Source: Ascoidea asiatica (Eukaryota > Ascomycota > Saccharomycetes > Ascoideales > Ascoideaceae). Taken from it: 64,000 nt of DNA. Positions 53,401 through 61,138 of the stretch are shown one piece after another. A program made the translations under genes and the position numbers. Positions within the stretch are counted from its first letter, which is position 1. Every line of letters starts with the position of its first letter. The notes under the pieces are model-generated. The model saw only the letters and a program-made list of their open reading frames with translations. It did no database searches and was not told the DNA's origin. The stretch is from the NCBI GenBank assembly GCA_001600695.1, contig BCKQ01000005.1:1004593-1068592 (forward strand). The letters run 5' to 3'.

Positions 53401-56022
53401 TTTTATATCAATGATTTAAACTCATTTCATTTTTGGGAATTTGTGGATAGTTGTTTTGAATTTTCAAAACTTCTTTTGTCTATAAGAAGCTTATTTCATA
53501 AGAAAATAACAATTTTTGAATTAGAATTGTTTAAATCAGTATCAAAATTAATTAATGCTTATTCTAAACATTTAAGATTAAGAGTTCCAATACTAAAAGT
53601 ATTAATAAAGCTTATAAGTTATAATTCATTAGGAACCAAGAATGATCCCATTCCAGAAGATGAAAAGCTTCCTTCTCTTTTAGCTTATTTAGGAGAAAAT
53701 CATACAAAAGTTTTATTAGATTCATTGGCAAATGATTTGAAAAACTCATTAGATAATTATGAAATAAAGAATTATTTATTTGATTTTATTTCAACTGTGA
53801 TGGAATATAATCAAGAAGGATTAGCAATAATTTTATTAGCTGGACATGATATTCGTCATAATAAAAAAAAAGAAAGGCATAAAGAAATTTCAATATTTCA
53901 GATTTTAAAGAAAAGTGCATTAAATATAAATTTTTATCCACATTCTGTTTCTATACATTTATTAGAATCAATTTCATTTGCATATAATTCATTTACATTT
54001 GCTCAAAGAGTTACTAATGATGATAAAGAATTTATTGAAATTTTAGTTAAACTTTTTTTAAAATTTAAAGATGTTAAATTATTATCTAATAAAAGTATTG
54101 AATCATATGAAAATAAAGAAGTTATTGAATTTTGTTATAAAAATAAACTTGTATCAATATTAGGTGAAATTTTTGCATTTTTATTATTTTTTGTATCTAA
54201 TAGTCCTTTAAAAGAAAAAAAACAATTAAAACAAATAATTTTTCCAATAACAAAATTAATTGAAAGTAATGAATTTATAAATAATTATTCAAAAAAATTA
54301 TTTAAAATTGATCTTAAAAGATTAACAATGTTTGAAGGAGCATTACTTCCAATTAAAGAAGAATCAATATTACAAAAAATTGATTTTTCTCAATTTATTT
54401 ATTCAGCATTAATTCATTCAAGAAAAAGATATGGAATACATTCTATTTATAATGTTAATTTATTGGATAGAATATTTTGTGATTGTGAAGGATGGAATTT
54501 TATTAGAAAAGATATAATTAATAATAGTATTCATTCACAATATATTGAATCTCAAACAACAGTTGTTAAATCATGGGGAGCATTTTTTACATCATATATT
54601 CAAACTAAGAAAAGTGAAATTAATGGAAAATTTCTTGAAATTTTATTAAGCTTAATTAAAATAAATAATGAAGAAAGTATAATTCCAGGATTTGAAGGAA
54701 TTTATTTAGAAAGAATTGAATTAATTTTTTTTACAATTTATAATATTTCATTAAATAATAATACAGAAATTAAAGAAATTTATATTAAAGAATTAATTAT
54801 TGGAATAATTGAATCATTATTATCAATAGATGTTAATTTTAAAGAAAATCTTCAAAGAAATCAAAATCAAGTTTATAGATCATTATTAAGAGGATTATTA
54901 ATATGTTTTACAATATGTAAAGATAAGAATTATTTAATTTTAGATTTAATTTCAGAAGATTTAATTAAATTTTTTGAATTATATATTTGTGAAGGAACAA
55001 ATTTAATTATATTATCAATACAAGAAGAAATTGAAAAAATGAATGAAAAAAGAAAAGAAAAGGAAAAGGAATTAGAATTGGAATTAGAATTGGAATTGGA
55101 ATTAAATTTAAGTATAATATATAATAGAGTTGAAGATTTAATATTATTTATAAATATATTTAAAAAAATTGGAGATTTAAAAGGATCAATAAATTTATTA
55201 ACAAGTTTTGCACAATGTTTTAATAGAAATGATACAATTAGAAGAATTTTAGATTTATATTATTATTCAAATTCTATGAAAATTAATAATGAACTAATTT
55301 TTGCAGATTTATCATTAAGATTTATATTTGAATTAGTTTCAATTGATATTATTGTTGAAGAAATTTTAAATAAAGATTTATTTTCAAATTTAATTGAAAG
55401 TGAAATTTCAATAATTATTCAAAATGGTATTATTAAACCAGAAATTTTTTTAAAATATCATAAAATTTGGAGTAATGGATTATTACCAATAATAATTATA
55501 TTATTAAATAAATTTAAAGAAAGATTATTACCAGAAATTTGTTCATTTTTAAGAAGATTTTCAAAACAAATTTATAATACTATTACTGGATGGTCATTTG
55601 ATTCATTAATTATAACATATTCAACAATTTATGAAACTGGACAATTAATTTTAATTTATGAAATTTTAAATAAATTAAATTTTGAAGAAATTTTAAGTAA
55701 TAATATAAATATTGGATCAATAAGAGAAGTATCCTCAAATTCAAATTTAAATTCAAATTCTCTTAGATTATCTAATTCAAATTCAATTTCTATAAATAAT
55801 TCAATTGATATTTTACCAGGATTGAATAGTGAAGAAGATAGAGATATTCTTATTAATAATTTTAATCAATTATTATCACATCCTAAATTTTTAAAATCTA
55901 GAGTTGTTGCTTGTAATAATGAAGAACAAAAATTAATGGATGATCCAAATGGCAAAGCTAAAATGTTGAATGAAATTGTGAGTGAAATCTATGGACTAAG
56001 AGATAGTTTAAGAAGAATATAA
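50410..56022 (+). CDS. NUP188: Inner-ring nucleoporin Nup188
   Basis: Large alpha-helical scaffold of the nuclear pore inner ring, 1870 residues (yeast Nup188 is 1655). Nearly the whole chain is helical repeats. An SH3-like insert around residues 650-710 (ELKPGTKGKILS, then FIVFYHGYNGWSFLGRFFQNIL) is the feature that sets Nup188 apart from Nup192. Later conserved patches are VVKSWGAFFTSYIQTKKS near residue 1380 and GWSFDSLIITYSTIYETGQL near residue 1730. Asn/Leu/Ile-rich segments and a Glu-Leu repeat near 1555 account for the extra length. Base composition shifts inside the gene: about 52.6-53.7 kb uses more varied codons, including CTG. Nup192 is the only realistic alternative. Confidence 0.85.
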   Translation: MASNNSITASIPGPVPSDSWTFNNAISILSSDSINDPFILSNLLKFIILNKSILINPFIILKNYSKQNTYSIYNKLIISLNSNSNTLKFNQRGINYEIINDKKILIEILKDSKILSIYLKIDFLEILRIIAQSNLKNQILNLNLNENKLILKTNSENFEINKLNHLKKLKFYLNLIFDNLNSILNLLNLIIQNSIYLSKIDKNLKNFIQNDLLKLNGNLLIDNFIQNLNLFFIKFISILNKEDYDDDYNNNNEKENENEINDEDYNEILFLNDNLSNYYLNGIIITTFNSLKSVLQLSLLIELNIDNIINWFDLMYLSNFNKNFQISLKDSNNNSLNINSNIILNDNLISIQNLTELISLLFMGLNVNLSNSQNHNFIDIDSLIYFNDPKNFKILNDIILTDQNSNPMIIYFWSTILHLKLLSINSSTIDNDNQILSNDLIFLKEFSSLTTISNTNFILNQINSLIQKFDSINGFVQIQKNFNDLKHNNLYVAIISCFLISIVPYISFNQKNSALYSSVFEKLSLYSISNIQNILISNKESSYNKNSAKAIIKANKNSPGDLILENFFNNHFTQQLVMLLKLKLPTVNESLLAFLNLCNINGSFAFENLSELSTYFYKFKPNEINIEYDLEDPENDNETIVLKDSLKISPPFEIDEKSFRIELKPGTKGKILSNSTIENWEFIVFYHGYNGWSFLGRFFQNILLKLIYEPHNNSTVSEDEKEFMTIFIKLLKNSFNGLSLEECNKLINSLSIYLNKKSLSCNDLMDLILEYFNYSLGKKDLKSLLGLIDLFDVLLANNANIVWSFLIKSNLLNLNKLAFGSSQNLSINTINNSNSDNGDLLTNHLNSIEIHNQNYDFSLALIKFFDSLIDECLLIQESDVDFFSNGVKAEILLSFTDYFIFLFENFQSFGYSKFHQSFEIGSGILSVFQKILFSTYSVNFKKSLKQSLPIKTLLLSAERIIKSFLIVEFPDLRTISPIMKMINLIDNGSDDIAVLNVFYINDLNSFHFWEFVDSCFEFSKLLLSIRSLFHKKITIFELELFKSVSKLINAYSKHLRLRVPILKVLIKLISYNSLGTKNDPIPEDEKLPSLLAYLGENHTKVLLDSLANDLKNSLDNYEIKNYLFDFISTVMEYNQEGLAIILLAGHDIRHNKKKERHKEISIFQILKKSALNINFYPHSVSIHLLESISFAYNSFTFAQRVTNDDKEFIEILVKLFLKFKDVKLLSNKSIESYENKEVIEFCYKNKLVSILGEIFAFLLFFVSNSPLKEKKQLKQIIFPITKLIESNEFINNYSKKLFKIDLKRLTMFEGALLPIKEESILQKIDFSQFIYSALIHSRKRYGIHSIYNVNLLDRIFCDCEGWNFIRKDIINNSIHSQYIESQTTVVKSWGAFFTSYIQTKKSEINGKFLEILLSLIKINNEESIIPGFEGIYLERIELIFFTIYNISLNNNTEIKEIYIKELIIGIIESLLSIDVNFKENLQRNQNQVYRSLLRGLLICFTICKDKNYLILDLISEDLIKFFELYICEGTNLIILSIQEEIEKMNEKRKEKEKELELELELELELNLSIIYNRVEDLILFINIFKKIGDLKGSINLLTSFAQCFNRNDTIRRILDLYYYSNSMKINNELIFADLSLRFIFELVSIDIIVEEILNKDLFSNLIESEISIIIQNGIIKPEIFLKYHKIWSNGLLPIIIILLNKFKERLLPEICSFLRRFSKQIYNTITGWSFDSLIITYSTIYETGQLILIYEILNKLNFEEILSNNINIGSIREVSSNSNLNSNSLRLSNSNSISINNSIDILPGLNSEEDRDILINNFNQLLSHPKFLKSRVVACNNEEQKLMDDPNGKAKMLNEIVSEIYGLRDSLRRI

Positions 56023-57172
56023 ATCATATATAAATCATATATAAATTATATATAAAACATATATAAAACAGAATATATATATAAATATATATACATATTT
56101 CAAAGAATCTCACAAATGATTGTAGTTTTGAAGAAGCTGAAGAAAGTTGCGTAAAAGTTACGCGTTTGAAAAGTTGCGTCTTCAACGGCAGAATTCTCGT
56201 TGCAAAGCCCTAAAACTTTTTCGTTTTTTGTTTGTTGTTTTTTGATTGTGGTTTTTTGTATTTAAATGCTTCTCTGCCATTTTCTTTTACTTCTTTTATC
56301 TGTTTGTGATTAGGATCATTGGCAGTGGCAGTTTTTAACTGGATTACTATTCAAATTGGTTCTTTGGTGTTTGTTATTACTGAATGTGATAGTTTAGTTT
56401 GGTTTAGTTTAGTTTGGTTTAGTTTAGTTTGGTTTGGTTGGGTCTAATTTACTTTAGTGTATGTCTTTCTTTTGATTCTTCCCAATGGCTTTGTTGTTTG
56501 TTATTTTAAATATTTCTCGTTTTTAATGAAATTTCATGATGAATTTTTGTACTTTATATGTTTTTTCTGGCATCTCTAATGCTAGAGCTTTAACCAGCTC
56601 GATGAATACAACCCTGACTACTATCTGATGCTTTTCATAAAGAAAAAATATAATATTTCAAATTTCAAAGTCTTTAAAAATCACCTTTTTTAGAATTCTT
56701 ACTAACTTTTATTTTACTTCAAATTAGCTTTTTAATGAACTTCTGAATATTCTCTTTGATCAAGTAGAATTTGATTCTCAATTCCTTGACTCACTCTTCA
56801 ATTTTGTATCTTTCTTTTTTTTTTGCACTTTTCCAATCTCTTATTAGTTTTACATAGTTTTTTTTTTCTCATCTATTCAATAAATATTCAATTCAATTAA
56901 TCATTAATTTCAATCTGTAAGAATTAGTAATATTTGTTTTTCTTTCATTATTGAAAGTTACTTCAATTTACAACAATAACAACAATAACAATGATTTTAA
57001 TAATTCAGTGTTTGTTAGTCAGTATGTTGGATGTTTGATACCGGTTTAAGGCTTTTTTTTTTATTACTATTTGAATGAATCTAAAATAAAAATATATTTA
57101 ATTTTAAATAAATTTATAATTTGAGATTAATTTAATGAAAAAAATTTACTCAATTTAAAAGAAATTAAGATA
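56023..57172. other. Intergenic, NUP188 to RRG7
   Basis: 1.15 kb without a supported gene. A TATATAAA-rich start is followed by a GC-richer piece at 56,140-56,300 with GTTGCGT elements, then TTTAGTTTGG repeats near 56,395-56,440, and pyrimidine-rich DNA. Confidence 0.6.
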
Positions 57173-58012
57173 ATGAATAGTGGAATTCTATTTATGAATA
57201 AAAATCTAATAAGAAATGGAATTAAAAATCTATTAATTAATAATAAAATAAATAAAAGAAATATAATTAATATAACTAATGAATCAAAAATTTTAAATCT
57301 TTCAAATCTGTCAAAAGTACAAAATAACTCAGGTAACTCAGATATATCTAATATATCTAATATATCTAATATATCTAATATATCTAATATACCTAAGTAT
57401 GTAAATAAAGAAATTGAAGATTATTTTCAATATGCTTGTGATAATAAATTAAATACAGAATCTTCAGTTTTTAAAGGAAATTTATTTGAATTACAAACTA
57501 AAAAAATTATTGAAGATAAATTTAATATTAATAAACATGATTTAAAAAGAACAGGTGGTTCATATGATCAAGGTATAGATTTAATTGGATATTGGAATTT
57601 AAATCAATATAAAAATGAAAATGAAAATAAATTAAATAAAATTGAAATTTTAGTTCAATGTAAAAATACAAAAAATAAAATTACTGGAAAATTAATTAGA
57701 GAATTAAATGGAATTTATAATAATTTTAATTCAAAAATTTCAATTAATAAAAATTTTAAAATTTTAATTTTAAGTTGTACAAATATTTTTACAAAAGATG
57801 GTATGAAATTTTTTGAAAATTCTGAAATACCATTTATTTATTTAAATTTTGAAAAATTTACTTATAATAAAATTCTTAAAAATTTTAAAGATGAATATAA
57901 TTTTAATAATTATAAAGGTGGTTATTTAATTTCAAGTTATAGAAATAAAAAATGTAGAGATTTATTATTTGGAATAGATTTCAAAAATGGTAAAAATTTA
58001 TTTATTGAATAA
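57173..58012 (+). CDS. RRG7: Mitochondrial respiratory-growth protein Rrg7
   Basis: Mitochondrial protein needed for respiratory growth in yeast, with a restriction-endonuclease-like (PD-(D/E)XK) fold. It has 279 residues (yeast 242). A basic Asn/Ile-rich N-terminus suits mitochondrial import and includes an SNI tripeptide repeat from five copies of ATATCTAAT (57344-57388). The core has KGNLFELQTKKIIE, RTGGSYDQGIDLIGYW, with the Asp of the active site, and ILVQCKNTKN, with the QCK pair; these match Rrg7. LILSCTNIFTKDGMKFF follows. The nuclease motif looks intact, so DNA cleavage is possible but unproven. Confidence 0.88.
   Translation: MNSGILFMNKNLIRNGIKNLLINNKINKRNIINITNESKILNLSNLSKVQNNSGNSDISNISNISNISNISNIPKYVNKEIEDYFQYACDNKLNTESSVFKGNLFELQTKKIIEDKFNINKHDLKRTGGSYDQGIDLIGYWNLNQYKNENENKLNKIEILVQCKNTKNKITGKLIRELNGIYNNFNSKISINKNFKILILSCTNIFTKDGMKFFENSEIPFIYLNFEKFTYNKILKNFKDEYNFNNYKGGYLISSYRNKKCRDLLFGIDFKNGKNLFIE
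57344..57388 (+). repeat. ATATCTAAT nonamer repeat in RRG7
   Basis: Five perfect copies of ATATCTAAT, coding NIS tripeptides in the Rrg7 leader. In-frame and outside the nuclease core. Confidence 0.9.
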
Positions 58013-60421
58013 AAAATCTTCAATTTTGTTAATATACTTTTCTAGTTTCGGGTCACTTATAAGTTTTTTGGGGATTGTTTATATTTTACGGGTCTCAAGG
58101 TCGGATCTCGAGATATAATTTTTGAAAGAAAAAGTGCGTGAAGAATTTTTTTCAAAATTGGTCGGAACTCAATCCTAAAGTCCGCGCTCATATGCCGTTT
58201 GAAAAAAAAAAAAAAACAGAAATAGGTATCACATGATTTTAGTGAGGAAGGTGAAAAAATATAGGACATGCAAGAGCATGCTTTATTTTTTTCTTTAGCG
58301 TTGCGTCGCCTTGTTAGATGGTTTTGCACATGAGGAAGTCTGAGATCTGCAGGGGAAACCGAAAGACCTTTAAACCACAAAAAGCTCCGTTACGATGCAT
58401 GTTGCACCATGCTGGGAAAACACCCAGATTAGGAATCTCAATATATTAAATATCATAATAGTAGATTGATATTTGGTAAGTTTCGGTATTCCACTGTTTG
58501 AAGCTCCAGCATTAATACAAACAATGTCTCAGACATAACAAGCGAATATTTGAATTGGAATTGGAATTGGGCAAAAAGAGATTGTTGAAAGTGGCGGTTT
58601 GAGAGTTTTCCTTGTTGATATTGAATATCGAAATTTCATCAATGAATCATACGCAACAAGGGGAAGTAAATAGAAACAATGAGAAACAAATAAAAAATTT
58701 TATGTATGTGATCAGGAACTTAAAGCCAGAATATTTCTCGATTCAAGACAAGTATGCACCGAAAAAAAGGTATTAAATTTCAGAAGCTCATTCAAATTAT
58801 ATTGATAGCATCATTCTTTTTTATCTTTAAATATGAACCACCTGAATATCCGAATATTCGAATCTCTAAAGAAGTTCTATATTTATTAATTTTAAAAATT
58901 ATTTTCTGTAATTATTCTCGTATCTTCTTAAGTTTTATTTTCACTAAGAATATGAACTTTTTTATAATTTGAAAATATTTAAATTTTGTGAATTAGAAAC
59001 TAAATGAATTGTGAAATAACATTAATAGGTATAAAAAATGATGAGTAATCCAATTAGTCGATTTAAATGATTATTAGAATTAGAATTATTACCGATATAA
59101 GTATATTTTGATAATTTTAATAATTTTGATATTCATATTCAAATTTTATATATTTAACTCAATTTTATTCAAACTAGACTTTATCTCATATCTCCAGTTA
59201 TAATCATCCATCATCACAACCAAAAAATGAAATTTGAAAAAGAAAATTAGAAGCTAAAAACTAGAAATTAAAAAATAAATTGGTACCAAAAAATCGTAAC
59301 TTCTAAATGATTCTAATCTCTTTGGAAATTTCGATACCTTTAAATTTTTATATTTTTCCAGTTTACAATAGAATTAAAATATAATGGAATGATTTATCTT
59401 TAACACGTAATTATATTTTTGATTTTTGATTTCATAATTTAAATCTTTTTTTTTTTTTCATTCTCATTTTAAAAGGAAATTGATTTGAAATACATTTCGG
59501 TTTTTTAAACTAAATAGTTAATAAATAAAATAATAAATTAATAATAATAATGAAATCAGTGTAAGCTTAAGTTTCAGGGATTAAATTGATTACTTTTTAA
59601 TTTCGATGACCTTTTTTTTAAAAATATATTACTAAAATGTACTAAATATTATCTTACATTTCTTCCATATCAATTAACATCACTATCACTATCACTATTA
59701 ACATCAATATATCAAAGCATCAATATCAATAGAATTAACAAGAATAGTAACTGTAAATATGAACATAAACAAGAATATGAATGTAAATAACAATAGAAAA
59801 CAATACTGTAGTAATAAAATACCAATAAATTAGTAATTGTAAATAGTAAATAATAGTAAATAATAGTAAATAGTAGTAAATAATAATAATAAATAATATT
59901 TATTCAATAATATTTTAATAATATTCCTTACTCTTTATTTTTTTATCTTCTTTATTCATAGATTTGTAACAAAATCATAACTTATTACTCACAACTTACA
60001 ATTCATAACTTAACTTTTAATTTATATTGTTAATTTAGATATGAGTTTCTAATATAAATATCCAGAATTCCCATACTTTTTATTTTTGAATTCTTCTAGT
60101 TTTTATTCTTTTTTAATCTTTCTTCTTCATCAGTAAATTCAAATAAATTTAATTTAATTATATTCATCAATCTTATCATATTATATTACATTATATATTA
60201 TACTACAGTAAATATTAAATATCAAACATTATAACATTATAATATTATATTATTATACTACTTATACTATACTACACTATACTAAATTAAATTATCTCGA
60301 GTTAAATTACTTATTTCTATTATCAATCAATCAATCTATCTATAAATCTATCCTTTAATCAATCAATCAATAAATCAGTATATTACCGAATTATCACTAA
60401 TAAACAAAATATTCTATTAAA
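58013..60421. other. 2.4-kb intergenic region upstream of the ULD protein
   Basis: The first 400 bp (58,030-58,430) are GC-richer and include the 19-bp element B and an AAAAGTGCGT motif; the frame on the minus strand there is broken up by simple runs and has no motif. The rest is A+T-rich with CACTAT and TAGTAAATA repeats (59,680-59,880) and a long pyrimidine-rich leader before 60,422. A long upstream region suits a regulated gene. Confidence 0.55.
58154..58172 (+). repeat. 19-bp element, copy B
   Basis: Matches 23564-23582 at 18 of 19 positions in the same orientation. Here an AAAAGTGCGT motif lies 15-25 bp upstream, in a GC-richer block. Confidence 0.5.
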
Positions 60422-61138
60422 ATGGTTCATCAAAATCCCAAAAATTATTATTTAAATGGATTTCCAATGGGAGCTCCACCAATTCCATATAATTATTTAT
60501 CTGGTTATTATAATAATTTTGGATATTCTCAAAATTGGCCATATAATTATTATATTGAATCAAATGATGATGATAATACAAAAACTAATGTTGTTAAAAC
60601 TGAAGTTAAAAAATTAACTGAAAATGAAGATTCAAAAGAAGATAATGCAAATACTTCAATTAAAGTAAAAATTGCAAATTTTGAACAAGATACATCTTCA
60701 AATTCAAATTCAAATTCAATTTCAAATTTAAATTTAGGTCCAAATAATTCAATTCAAAATCAAGATGAATCTCAATCTCAATCTCAAATTGTGCTACCCA
60801 ATTATAATTTTCCATATAAAAATTCAAGAACTTGGAATTTATTCTTAGAATCTTTACAGAATGCATATCCTGAAATTAAATCATTAATAACTTCAAAGAA
60901 TATAACAATGTTTATTGAAGAAGATAATGCTTGTATAATTCCAAGACATTGGGATAGTTTTGTTAGACCAAATATAAATGTGTCTATTTTCTTAAAAAAA
61001 AATAAATTAGATAAAAAAATTACTGGCGCTAAAGTTCCAATAGGGTTTTATTATGATCCAAAATATAAAGGTTACTTGTATAATATTAAAAAAGGTAAAT
61101 ATATTCCAACTGGTAATACTGTTTGGAGCACAGATTAA
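60422..61138 (+). CDS. Protein with a fungal ubiquitin-like domain
   Basis: A 238-residue protein that I cannot name. Residues 1-50 are rich in Asn, Tyr, Pro and Gly (YNYLSGYYNNFGYSQNWPYNYY), followed by an acidic Asn/Ser/Gln-rich linker with a QSQSQS run. Residues about 130-200 look like the C-terminal half of a fungal ubiquitin-like domain (ULD): MFIEEDNACIIPRHWDSFVRPNINVSIFL matches the usual pattern of a hydrophobic strand, an I(L)P-x-x-W-x-x-x-V-x-P turn and a final strand. The N-terminal part of the ULD (usually F-x-D-x-x-G-R) is missing or very divergent. A Tyr-rich segment follows. Function is unknown; the long upstream region suggests regulated expression. Confidence 0.75.
   Translation: MVHQNPKNYYLNGFPMGAPPIPYNYLSGYYNNFGYSQNWPYNYYIESNDDDNTKTNVVKTEVKKLTENEDSKEDNANTSIKVKIANFEQDTSSNSNSNSISNLNLGPNNSIQNQDESQSQSQIVLPNYNFPYKNSRTWNLFLESLQNAYPEIKSLITSKNITMFIEEDNACIIPRHWDSFVRPNINVSIFLKKNKLDKKITGAKVPIGFYYDPKYKGYLYNIKKGKYIPTGNTVWSTD

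Noticed and set aside
58057-58380. 107-codon frame on the minus strand
   Set aside because: Contains a homopolymer-coded Phe run, no motif, and starts in a GC-richer intergenic block next to the shared 19-bp element.
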